This document shows positions 45,419 to 53,378 of a stretch of DNA of 64,000 nt, piece after piece. The stretch's first letter is position 1, and every line of letters begins with the position of its first letter. The translations under genes were made by a program, and so were the position numbers. The notes below the pieces were generated by a model that was given only the letters and a program-made list of their open reading frames with translations, was not told the DNA's origin and ran no database searches. The DNA comes from Domibacillus sp. DTU_2020_1001157_1_SI_ALB_TIR_016 (GTDB taxonomy: Bacteria > Bacillota > Bacilli > Bacillales > Domibacillaceae). The DNA is taken from NCBI RefSeq assembly GCF_032341995.1, contig NZ_CP135439.1:1860001-1924000 (forward strand), written 5' to 3'.

Positions 45419-46536
45419 AATCCGTTTTCCTCCTGTTTCGCTTCTTCTAATATAGAAGTCATATACGTTTTTTTCTCTTCTGAAAAACCTAGCCCCGTCA
45501 TCGCTTCGTAAAATTCCGCAAACAAATCGAGCTCGCTTTGCTTTTCCCTCATAGAAACAGAAGATTCAAATGACAGAGGGGAAACAGCTGCTTTTTCAAG
45601 GTGGAGAATATGGGGGAATTTATGCTTTAGCTTGGCCATCGGATCAATAAGCGCTCCTTCATCCCTTAACCGTACCTTGATATAGTCCTCTGAAGCCTCT
45701 CCTTCCATCAATTCATCAAAAAAACCAGTGACGATTTTCATATCGCGCATAGGTGCCAATGCTTTTTTGGTAATCGAAAGCTTCTTTTCTTCGTTTATTT
45801 CCACGATGGAGACACTTTTCGTATGAGATGCTTCTGAAAACGAATATTTCAGCAGTGACCCTGCATATTGAACTGTCTGGTGGTGAATGGCCGCCGGATT
45901 GTGCAGATGTCCAAGCGCCGTATAGTGAAAAGGAGCAAACAGCTCAGCACCGACATTTCCTGTTCCGCCGACTGATAAAATCCGCTCGGAATCACTTGTT
46001 TCTCCTCCTGTGACAAACGCATGGCCCACCGCCACATGAATGCCGTCCCGATCCATTGTTTCGCTTAAACGCCCGGTTAAGACTTTCATCGCATCATGGT
46101 GAGTGCGAATCGTATCGTCTTCGTATAAATACCGAACTACACCCGGCTCCGCATAGGGAAGGCAATGGAAATGAACGCCTTCAATAACCGGGCAGAACAT
46201 GTTTTTCTCCATTTTTCCAGCCAGATAAAAACGGTTTTGCCGAAACCATGTTGAACCGAATGCCAGCCGGTCTGCACTATCATGATTGCCCGAAATGGCG
46301 ACGATCGGTATATTCATTTCTACGTTAATCGTAAAAAGCGTTTCATTCAGCAAATTAACCGCCGAAGCCGGCGGAACCGACCGGTCATATAAATCTCCCG
46401 CGATTACCAGGGCATCCGGCTGCTCCTGCTCCAGCAGCCGAATCAGCTCCTGCAGCATAAAACGCTGATCCTCGATCATCGATACGCCGTGCACCATTTT
46501 TCCGAGATGCCAGTCAGCGGTATGAATAAATTTCAT
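45415..46536 (-). CDS. sbcD: Nuclease SbcCD subunit D (Mre11-like)
   Basis: A 373-residue calcineurin-type phosphoesterase nuclease. Metal-binding motifs in order: IHTADWHLGK, VIAGDLYDRS, AISGNHDSADRL, VGHAFVTGG and LGHLHNP. It is the nuclease half of SbcCD. Ribosome binding site GTAGGAGG precedes the ATG. First gene of the sbcDC operon. Confidence 0.95.
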   Translation of the reverse strand: MKFIHTADWHLGKMVHGVSMIEDQRFMLQELIRLLEQEQPDALVIAGDLYDRSVPPASAVNLLNETLFTINVEMNIPIVAISGNHDSADRLAFGSTWFRQNRFYLAGKMEKNMFCPVIEGVHFHCLPYAEPGVVRYLYEDDTIRTHHDAMKVLTGRLSETMDRDGIHVAVGHAFVTGGETSDSERILSVGGTGNVGAELFAPFHYTALGHLHNPAAIHHQTVQYAGSLLKYSFSEASHTKSVSIVEINEEKKLSITKKALAPMRDMKIVTGFFDELMEGEASEDYIKVRLRDEGALIDPMAKLKHKFPHILHLEKAAVSPLSFESSVSMREKQSELDLFAEFYEAMTGLGFSEEKKTYMTSILEEAKQEENGL

Positions 46537-46665
46537 TTCGGTTTCCTCCTACTACGTATGTATGTTCCGATCATAGCAGATGAACAAGTTCTTGAAAAGA
46601 ATGAACAAGCGGTTTCTTGTTTGCTATAATAGAGTAAAAGAAAATCATATAATGGGGGTTGCGGC

Positions 46666-47094
46666 ATGCTGGAAGGCTGGTTTTCTTACTTTATCGTTGC
46701 CTGGACAGTGATCCTTGTCGGCTTGTTTGCCATCGGCGGCTTTTTTATGTTTCGCAAGTTTTTAAAACGAATGCCGAAGCAGGATGGCCGTTCTGACATG
46801 GACTGGGAAGAGTATTACGTTGATAAAACACGGAAACTATGGGGAACAGCGGAAAAAAACATGCTCGAAGAATTGGTTTCTCCTGTACCTGAGCTGTTTC
46901 GGGATGTTGCCCGCCACAAAATTGCCGGTAAAATCGGAGAACTCGCTTTAAAAGAACGGGCCCGCCATGTTTCGGCCGACTTAATTATCCGCGGCTACAT
47001 TATGGCTACACCGAAAAGAGACCATAAGTTTTTACGCAAGAAACTTCATGAAATGAATATCGATATTGCTCCCTATCAGCATTTGTTTGAATAA
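46666..47094 (+). CDS. yneK: DUF2621 membrane protein YneK
   Basis: A 142-residue protein with one N-terminal transmembrane helix (about 8-29) and a conserved basic cytoplasmic domain (MDWEEYYVDKTRKLWGTAEK, then VSADLIIRGYIMATPKRDHK). Matches B. subtilis YneK, which also lies beside ccdA-yneJ. GGGGGTT precedes the ATG. Function unknown. Confidence 0.85.
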   Translation: MLEGWFSYFIVAWTVILVGLFAIGGFFMFRKFLKRMPKQDGRSDMDWEEYYVDKTRKLWGTAEKNMLEELVSPVPELFRDVARHKIAGKIGELALKERARHVSADLIIRGYIMATPKRDHKFLRKKLHEMNIDIAPYQHLFE

Positions 47095-47126
47095 AAAAAA
47101 ACAGCCTTGTCAAGGCTGTTTTTTTA
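47092..47126. terminator. Bidirectional terminator
   Basis: AAAAAAACAGCCTTG and CAAGGCTGTTTTTTT form a symmetrical stem between the convergent yneK and yneJ genes. Confidence 0.92.
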
Positions 47127-47612
47127 GGTTATGGGTATAGGCTGATCGGGCAGCTGCCGCTTCAGCGTGATATATTTTTTGTACATCGCCATGCGCCACG
47201 GTAAAATCATCGCAAACGCCAAAATAAAAAACATGCCGCCCAGCTGGCCTATATCAATCGTTGTCGACAGTACAAGCTTTCCAATAATCCGGATCACAAG
47301 CAGTGACATTAAAATAATCGGAAAAGCTTTAGAACGTTTTAAGTAAATGTCATGACCGCGTATTTCAAAATTGGATGTTTTAATGAGCAATAAAGAAAAC
47401 AAACACCCTACCGCGGCTGCTTCCAGCAATTCAAGAGGTGTAACCCGAAACATTGGAAATACGAACATCAAAGCGCCGGTACTCATAAAAAGCGGAGGCA
47501 TAATAATTTTTCGGGCTGAAGTCGGTTTCTTCGCTGCTTTCATACGAACAAATAAAGCACCCAGCCCCATCATGACAGCTGCTAAAGACGATATGGCAAC
47601 CATCCAATCCAT
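47124..47612 (-). CDS. yneJ: CcdC-family protein (YneJ)
   Basis: A 162-residue membrane protein with about four or five helices and the CcdC/DUF1453 pattern (PPLFMSTGALMFVFPMFR, GHDIYLKRSKAFPIILM, LPWRMAMYKKYITLK). In B. subtilis yneJ lies behind ccdA and yneI, with a role loosely tied to cytochrome c biogenesis. Here yneI is missing. ATG 47612 has AAAGGGA 8 bases ahead, near the 3' end of ccdA. Confidence 0.85.
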   Translation of the reverse strand: MDWMVAISSLAAVMMGLGALFVRMKAAKKPTSARKIIMPPLFMSTGALMFVFPMFRVTPLELLEAAAVGCLFSLLLIKTSNFEIRGHDIYLKRSKAFPIILMSLLVIRIIGKLVLSTTIDIGQLGGMFFILAFAMILPWRMAMYKKYITLKRQLPDQPIPIT

Positions 47613-47635
47613 CTTGATCATCCCTTTAATACAAA

Positions 47636-48343
47636 TTAAAAACCGGTAAATCCGCCAAACAGCGGCGTGAGGATCATAATGATCTGTGTCATCCAGTCAA
47701 AAAAGAGAATAATCCCCATTCCTATCATAACATAACCGCCGATTTTTACAATCTTAGCACTGTGTAAACGGATCCATTTCATTCGTCCGATAAAAAAAGA
47801 AAGAACAAAAAAAGGAATGGCAAAACCAAGCGCATAAGATACCATATACAACATAGCAGAGTCCGGGTTTGTTCCTGCCATATAAATAACCGCAAGCAGA
47901 ATGGGGCCCGTGCACGGCGTCCAGCCCGCTCCAAACGCAAGGCCAATAAGAGAAGAGCCAGCATATCCAACAGGCCGGTTTTTAAAAGTCACTTTCTTCT
48001 CAGACATCATAAACCCTGGCTGCAAAAACCCAGTAACCACCAAGCCAAAAAAGATAATAAAAATGGCGCCAAGCTGACGAATGAGGTCATCCCATTCTTT
48101 TAAGAATTGACCAATAAAAGAAGAGCCAAAGCCGATTAAAACAAACACAAGAGAAAAGCCGAGCAAAAAAAAGAGGGTATGCAGCATACTTCTCCTTTGC
48201 AGCATGGCATTATCGTTTTTTAATTCATTTACACTCATACCGGTAATATACGATAAAAAGGCAGGATACAGCGGCAGGCAGCACGGCGAGATAAAGCTTA
48301 GAAACCCGGCGCCGAAGGCTAAAAACACGTTCAGCTCACTCAT
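47636..48343 (-). CDS. ccdA: Cytochrome c biogenesis / thiol transporter CcdA
   Basis: A 235-residue DsbD-type membrane thiol transporter with six helices. The redox pair is in SPCCLPLYPAFLSY (TM1) and GWTPCTGPILLA (TM4), with the usual prolines. It moves reducing equivalents from cytosolic thioredoxin to the outer side for c-type cytochrome maturation and, in Bacillus, spore cortex formation via StoA. The start lies after CGATTCATG... with GGGTGATCG upstream. First gene of a ccdA-yneJ unit. Confidence 0.93.
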   Translation of the reverse strand: MSELNVFLAFGAGFLSFISPCCLPLYPAFLSYITGMSVNELKNDNAMLQRRSMLHTLFFLLGFSLVFVLIGFGSSFIGQFLKEWDDLIRQLGAIFIIFFGLVVTGFLQPGFMMSEKKVTFKNRPVGYAGSSLIGLAFGAGWTPCTGPILLAVIYMAGTNPDSAMLYMVSYALGFAIPFFVLSFFIGRMKWIRLHSAKIVKIGGYVMIGMGIILFFDWMTQIIMILTPLFGGFTGF

Positions 48344-48515
48344 GAATCGATCACCCTTTCCTTTTCATTGTAACAGAAACGGTATGGGACGGAGCGGCAA
48401 CATGGGCAGGAGGAGAAAAAAGTTCAAAAACGACAAATTTTTTTGAAAATAAGTAAATGATTGGGTATACTAGAAAGTGTAAAACCTTAGATAATAATGG
48501 AAAGGGTTGTCCGCC

Positions 48516-48695
48516 GTGAACAAAGAAATACTGCTCGACGCCATAGAAGCGAAGCGGACTGAACTACTAAATGTGGCTTTTGAAAACGGACTAACCTCTC
48601 CTTTAGCGATTGAATACAGCCAGGAATTAGACCGTCTTTTAAATTTATACGATGAACTGCATATTCAGCACACTAAAAAAACGCGCGCAAAATAA
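48516..48695 (+). CDS. ynzD: Spo0E-like aspartyl-phosphate phosphatase (YnzD)
   Basis: A 59-residue helical hairpin protein. The family signature SQELDRLLNLYDEL is present. Spo0E-type phosphatases dephosphorylate Spo0A~P and delay sporulation; YnzD does this in B. subtilis and lies near ccdA there too. The GTG at 48516 has GAAAGGG 9 bases ahead; the upstream TTG overlaps that site. Divergent from ccdA. Confidence 0.85.
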   Translation: MNKEILLDAIEAKRTELLNVAFENGLTSPLAIEYSQELDRLLNLYDELHIQHTKKTRAK

Positions 48696-48724
48696 AAAAA
48701 CCGTCCATACGGACCGTTTTTTTA
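48693..48724. terminator. Bidirectional terminator
   Basis: AAAAAACCGTCC and GGACCGTTTTTT form a 12-bp stem between convergent genes. Confidence 0.9.
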
Positions 48725-49240
48725 TTTTTTCTTATAAACACCGATTAAGCCGTTATCGATAAACATTTGGTCAAATTCAGCCACCACTTTGTCTCCAGGC
48801 ACGATTTCGCTGCCATATACATTTTCATCTGTGAAAAGAATATCCCCTGACTGAGCGCTTGTACCTTCATAATTCATTTCTCCGTTTTTGTACCATACCC
48901 GTTTAACGGTATACACTACTTTTTCGGGTTTTACATACTCTGCGATGTTAAAGCCGCCGTCTTCCCAGTATGTACGGATACGGTCACCCACTTTTAATTC
49001 AATTTCTACATCTGACTGTTTAAAACGAATGGTTTCACCGTTGCTGGAAGTGGCGCGATAATAGCCTTTTTCAATGTTGGGGGATTTGAATGTAACAATA
49101 TAATGTTTTAACGAAATGCCTTCTTTTTCGAGCATTTCATAAGGAGTACCTGTTAATTCGTCCTCAGAGGCAAGAGCCGGGATGCTAACACCAAACAGCA
49201 GGAACGGAAGAATAATTAAAGATAAAAACCGTTTTTTCAT
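48722..49240 (-). CDS. Secreted hypothetical protein (172 aa)
   Basis: Signal peptide of about 24 residues (FLSLIILPFLLFGVSIPALA before SED). The mature part is beta-rich with two repeats of an OB-like pattern (HYIVTFKSPNIEKGYYRATS, then VKVGDRIRTYW, then GDKVVAEF). No known catalytic motif. GGAGGAGAT precedes the ATG. Family not recognised. Confidence 0.7.
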   Translation of the reverse strand: MKKRFLSLIILPFLLFGVSIPALASEDELTGTPYEMLEKEGISLKHYIVTFKSPNIEKGYYRATSSNGETIRFKQSDVEIELKVGDRIRTYWEDGGFNIAEYVKPEKVVYTVKRVWYKNGEMNYEGTSAQSGDILFTDENVYGSEIVPGDKVVAEFDQMFIDNGLIGVYKKK

Positions 49241-50001
49241 TTCGCATCTCCTCCTTTTCTCTCATACCTTTCTATACCCCATCCCCTTTGAAGTTAAGCC
49301 TTTTCACAGAAAAAATTTGTGGGTTTTATAGTTTGTTTATCCCACTATTTATAGTATATTCACGTATTTAGGTGAATATGTCCCACAACAAACATCCCTT
49401 TTTTCTTTTGAAAATAAAAAATACAAACAGAAACTGGTTATTGATACGAGCAAACAGCCCATTTTTTGCTTTTATTATATGTTTCCAAGTCTGCTGCCCC
49501 ATACAGTGAAAAGCGCCGATTACAAACCGCTCCAGCAACAAGGCTCATTTCACAGCACACATACACATTTACCCACGCAAAAAACACCTTCTCCCGTTAA
49601 TGGCTTAACAAGCACTAGTTCAAAAGAAATGAACCGAAACAAAGCAAAAAGGGCGTTTTCCCCGGTATGAACAATAGACGAAAATAAGATCCGGCGAAAT
49701 ACACAATGACGCACACGATTTATTACGTAATTGGAAGCCAAGAAGCCTGTTATTTCCATGCTTAAAAAGTTTCCGGTGACCTTATATGCATGCCGGTAAA
49801 AATCGAACTAAACTGCATCGTAAAAATATTTAAAAGACTGTCCGTCAGAGACCAGAATCCTACCGTACAGATGAAACAAAGCAACTTATTATTCTCTTTT
49901 CCGTAAAAAGATTATCAATCGGGACAAATGCTTGGTCCAGTGCGTTTCTCTGTTCATATCTTATAATAATTTCTTTGCTATTTTTCTGTAAAAGAGGTGT
50001 A
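49241..50001. other. Gap without a recognised gene
   Basis: AT-rich at the start with possible promoters of the secreted protein gene, then about 500 bases without a frame having a ribosome binding site. Confidence 0.4.
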
Positions 50002-50156
50002 ATGATATTAAATGGTTACAGTTACGGTTACGACGATGGCAATGGCAGTTGAGGCTTTTGCGACGGCGGTTACGCATTCATTTTGCAGTGTTTTTAGTTT
50101 TGTTGATTACTTTGTTACTATTGATAATTGTCTTAGCATCTTTTAACTCCGCATAG
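50002..50156 (+). pseudogene. YjcZ-family sporulation protein pseudogene
   Basis: From ATG 50002, just after AAGAGGTG, the frame gives MILNGYSYGYDDGNGS and stops at TGA; the same frame continues GFCDGGYAFILQ, and after a +1 shift reads VFLVLLITLLLLIIVLASFN ending S-A-TAG at 50154. This is the YjcZ plan: Gly/Tyr-rich N-terminus, then one hydrophobic helix of the (F)LIVVLFILLIIVG type. A premature stop and a frameshift make it non-functional unless it is a sequencing error. Confidence 0.65.
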
Positions 50157-50189
50157 TTCGCAAGATTCTTCTGACAGTATGTTGAAAAT

Positions 50190-50480
50190 AATAGAATCTC
50201 GGTTTATATTTTTGCGGCGGCGGCGGGTAAAAAAACGAATGTATGGCTCAAAAGCTTCATATCTGTACATTTTTGTTTTGCCGCGGCTCCCTCTGCGGCT
50301 TTTTGTAAGCGGTTTATTTTCACTCCGCAGCAGGCAGTAAATTTTCATACTTGCAGCCATTATTGCTGCGGCATACTCCTGCAGCTTTTATGCGCCTTTT
50401 CTCCGCGTAAGAAACTTTTCCGCTGACGTATACGCGCATATACTTGTAGCTTGAAGCAGCGAATTTTCGAAAGCTGTCTT
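50190..50480 (+). repeat. Three leader-plus-hairpin units (A, B, C)
   Basis: Unit A: GCGGGTAA at 50223, an ATGTA...TACAT stem (about 50239-50270), then GCCGCGG-CTCCCT-CTGCGGC and TTTTT (50280-50304). Unit B: GGCAGTAA near 50333, then GCTGCGG-CATACT-CCTGCAGC and TTTT (50365-50389). Unit C is weaker: CGCGTAA near 50404, ending in CAGC...GCTG with TTTTT (about 50457-50483). They resemble units at 57500-57880. See findings. Confidence 0.5.
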
Positions 50481-50481
50481 T

Positions 50482-50617
50482 TTATTTCCATCTGACATTA
50501 GATAATTTACGCTTCTTCCGCAAATATACGTGGACTGTTTCGTAAATGTAAATAAAGTGTTCCACGAGCGTATCCTTATAACGTCCAGCTAAATTCCGAA
50601 TTCGCTTCATATCCGGC
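50482..50617 (-). CDS. Possible small protein (45 aa)
   Basis: Reads MPDMKRIRNLAGRYKDTLVE, then HFIYIYETVHVYLRKKRKLS. A basic helical protein with AGGTGAG ahead of the ATG, though at short spacing. The frame stays open to 50679. It may instead be the tail of a broken gene. Family not recognised. Confidence 0.3.
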
Positions 50618-50759
50618 ATACTCACCTGCCTGTTCAAAGGCCTCTTCTTAGTCAGCGGCGTAGAATGCGTCTTGTACACACTATGGTAGACACCAACCGG
50701 CTCGCGCAGTTCCTTTTTATATAATCAAGTCACTTATTCGTAAAAGTTTTTTCCTGAAA

Positions 50760-51020
50760 TCACAGCCGTAGTGAACTCATGCAAAAAAAGCACAATGTTA
50801 CACCGCTCAGGCTTGTCACTAGCTGGATAGCCATTTCCTGCTGTATGCCAACGCCAATCCAGGAAAGCAAAAAGGCCGCTAACAAAGCAACAAGCGGAAT
50901 ACCCAGCAGCAGAGCACCGAGCCAGACTTTTTTGATCAGCTTCAAATGAGGAGTGTTCCGCTCAAAAACGCCGATTTTCCCTGCATACAGCCCAAGCAGG
51001 AACATCGCTAGTACAGTCAT
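50760..51020 (-). pseudogene. DUF418 (YxaH/YeiB-like) membrane protein fragment
   Basis: 86 residues, TVLAMFLLGLYAGKIGVFER..., are the DUF418 segment that in full-length proteins lies in the middle of about 400 residues. There is no ribosome binding site and neither end fits the family, so this is a fragment. Confidence 0.55.
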
Positions 51021-51039
51021 TTAGAAATTACACCCATGC

Positions 51040-51072
51040 AGACGTAAAAAAAGCACCAGCTGTGATAAATGC
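51040..51072 (-). terminator. Terminator of the AGCS symporter gene
   Basis: AAAGCACCAGC and GCTGGTGCTTT form an 11-bp stem; the minus strand continues TTTTTTACG. Confidence 0.9.
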
Positions 51073-51121
51073 TGGTGCTTTCCTAGTTTAGCGGAAGTTC
51101 TAAACGGCTGAAAGTTTCACT

Positions 51122-52594
51122 TTACGAAACGTTCTGATCTTTATTTTTTTTGGGTTTTTTATATCCATTTTTCCAGAAATCAGCATTCTTAATTTCATAC
51201 TTAGATGAATTGAATTCTGGGTCTTTCCCTTGCTTTAACTGTTCTTCATAATCTTTTAAAGCAATACTTGCTGGTTTAAATAATAATAAAATCGCAATTA
51301 AGTTTAGCCAAACCATAATTCCAAGTCCGATATCACCCATTGCCCATGCTGTTGTTGCCGTTTTTACTGCTCCATAGAAAGTAGCACCTATAAGGATGAG
51401 TTTTAACGCAACAAAAGCCTTTGCTCTGTGTTTGCCACGTACTAGATAAGCTAGATTTGTCTCTGCAATATAGTAATAAGCATAAATCGTAGTGAAGGCA
51501 AAGAAGAAAAGTGCAATAGCAATAAATCCTGGTCCGAATCCTGGAAGTACTGTATCAACGGCAGCTTGAGTGAAACCAGGTCCTGGTTCAACTCCTTTAA
51601 GGTTTTCCGTTATAAATTCCCCGGTTTTTTCATTTATTACATTGTATTGATTTGTAAATAAAATCATCATTGCGGTCGATGTAACAACTAAAAATACATC
51701 TAAATAAATGGAAAATGCCTGTACAAGTCCTTGTTTCGCTGGGTGGGATACCTCAGCTGCTGCCGCCGGGTGAGCACCAGTACCCTGGCCGGCTTCATTG
51801 GCATAAAGACCCCGTTTTACTCCCCACATAACTGCTGATCCAATAATACCGCCATATACTTGTTCAGCTCCAAAAGCGCTGTTAAAAATAAGTCCAAATA
51901 CTTCTGGAATTTTTTCGAAATTAACCACTACGATTGCAATTGCAATTAACAGATAACCGATTGCCATAAAAGGAACGATAAATTCTGCCACTCTAGCAAT
52001 ACGCTTAACACCGCCAAAAATAGTAAAACCAATAAGCGCGACAACGACTAGACCAGTAATTGTTTTGTCAATACCAAAAGCGTTATGAACGCCTTCTGCA
52101 ATTGCATTTGCTTGTATTCCTGGCATTAAAACAGCCATAGCGAGTAGTGTTGCTACTGCAAAAATGACGGCAAACCACTTCCAGCCAAGTCCCTTTTCTA
52201 TGTAGTATGCCGGACCTCCTCGATACTCTCCATCCTGCTTTTCTTTATAGATTTGAGCAAGAGTTGACTCCACAAAAGCTGAAGCTGCACCGACAAATGT
52301 GATGACCCACATCCAAAATACGGAACCAGGCCCTCCAAAAGCAATACCAGTTGCGGTTCCAGCGATATTTCCAACACCGATACGACCTGATAAAGACATC
52401 GCTAATGCTTGAAACGAAGAAACACCCTCATCAGAACTCTTCCCTGAAGCAAGCAGTTTAACCATTTCTTTTATGTGACGAATTTGCAGGAATCTGGTGC
52501 GAAAACTAAAATACAAACCGCATAAAACAATGAAAGCAATTAATACTGGACTCCACAACCATCCGTTAATGGTATTTACAATTTGATCAAACAT
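51122..52594 (-). CDS. Sodium:alanine/glycine symporter (AGCS family)
   Basis: A 490-residue AGCS transporter with about ten helices, of the AlsT/GlnT/YrbD type. Family patterns: ALAMSLSGRIGVGNIAGTAT, GGPGSVFWMWVITFVGAASA, FVESTLAQIYK, GGPAYYIEKGLG and GLYANEAGQGTGAHPAAAAE. Takes up a small amino acid or related amine with Na+. The ATG at 52594 is preceded by AATAGGGGGG; the longer frame to 52885 overlaps the ureohydrolase fragment and lacks a site. Tail is Lys-rich. Confidence 0.9.
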   Translation of the reverse strand: MFDQIVNTINGWLWSPVLIAFIVLCGLYFSFRTRFLQIRHIKEMVKLLASGKSSDEGVSSFQALAMSLSGRIGVGNIAGTATGIAFGGPGSVFWMWVITFVGAASAFVESTLAQIYKEKQDGEYRGGPAYYIEKGLGWKWFAVIFAVATLLAMAVLMPGIQANAIAEGVHNAFGIDKTITGLVVVALIGFTIFGGVKRIARVAEFIVPFMAIGYLLIAIAIVVVNFEKIPEVFGLIFNSAFGAEQVYGGIIGSAVMWGVKRGLYANEAGQGTGAHPAAAAEVSHPAKQGLVQAFSIYLDVFLVVTSTAMMILFTNQYNVINEKTGEFITENLKGVEPGPGFTQAAVDTVLPGFGPGFIAIALFFFAFTTIYAYYYIAETNLAYLVRGKHRAKAFVALKLILIGATFYGAVKTATTAWAMGDIGLGIMVWLNLIAILLLFKPASIALKDYEEQLKQGKDPEFNSSKYEIKNADFWKNGYKKPKKNKDQNVS

Positions 52595-52799
52595 GAAAAT
52601 CCCCCCTATTAATTTTTTATTTTTGTTATATACAACGTATGTTTGATTATAAATTATGACAGAAAGATATAACAATGTTTTTTTGTAATAAAATGAATTT
52701 TTGTAATATTTATATAAACAAAAGCCTATGCAGCTCAACAACTGACAGAGTGGTCCCCGCCTAGCACAATTGGCACTGCCCCTTTTTGTGTCCATGCTA

Positions 52800-52970
52800 T
52801 TACATAATTTGTAATGTTTTGCTGGTAGAGGTATCAAACGGAGTGCCCCGTATAACAAAATCTCGTTTTTGAACTTCTGGTTCATACGGCAGTCTCATAA
52901 AAGTTCGAATACTACTAAACCTAGGCATTGAGTTTACTTCAGGCAAGTTAAAAAAGTTTTGATTGCTCAT
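52800..52970 (-). pseudogene. Truncated ureohydrolase (agmatinase-type) gene
   Basis: From ATG 52970, after GGAGGAAGG, the frame gives MSNQNFFNLPEVNSMPRFSS, then IRTFMRLPYEPEV and VIRGTPFDTSTSK before an early stop. This is the N-terminus of agmatinase/guanidinobutyrase-like enzymes (PRFSGIRTFMRLP..., IVGIPFDTGTS). The other ~260 residues and all metal-binding motifs are gone. It lies just upstream of the AGCS symporter, on the same strand. Confidence 0.65.
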
Positions 52971-53000
52971 TTTTTTCCTTCCTCCCGTGGAACAAATATG

Positions 53001-53378
53001 AATTTTCAAGCCAGTTTCCCTGTATTTCTCTTACGCCTATCCTATTAGTAAGTACATTTCTAAACAACTTGTTTGTAAGATGCCCTGACATCTTTTTTCA
53101 ATTATGCCGCTTCTATTTATTTTGGGGCATGGATAAAAATACCGTGCTTATCCTTTCTGTATAGCTGATGCTTTCTTGTATCCTGCAGGTGAACACATGA
53201 ATCATTGCCATTCTTTCATCTTGCTTCCCGCTGAAAGGGTCTTCTGCACGGCTCTCTTTTTAGTGACGTCGCCTTCAAATAACATATAAAATGAAAAGAA
53301 ACGAATATAATGAACGAAATGCATGCTGCACCTCCGTAACTGGCTGGCATTTATTTTGACGTTGAAAGGAAGAGCTTA
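53001..53378. other. Gap without a recognised gene
   Basis: Promoter region of the M48 protease and a small hairpin AGATG-CCCTGA-CATCT followed by TTTTTT (53078-53098). Nothing else identified. Confidence 0.45.

Noticed and set aside
49479..49670. 63-codon frame upstream of the YjcZ pseudogene
   Set aside because: No ribosome binding site and low-complexity composition.
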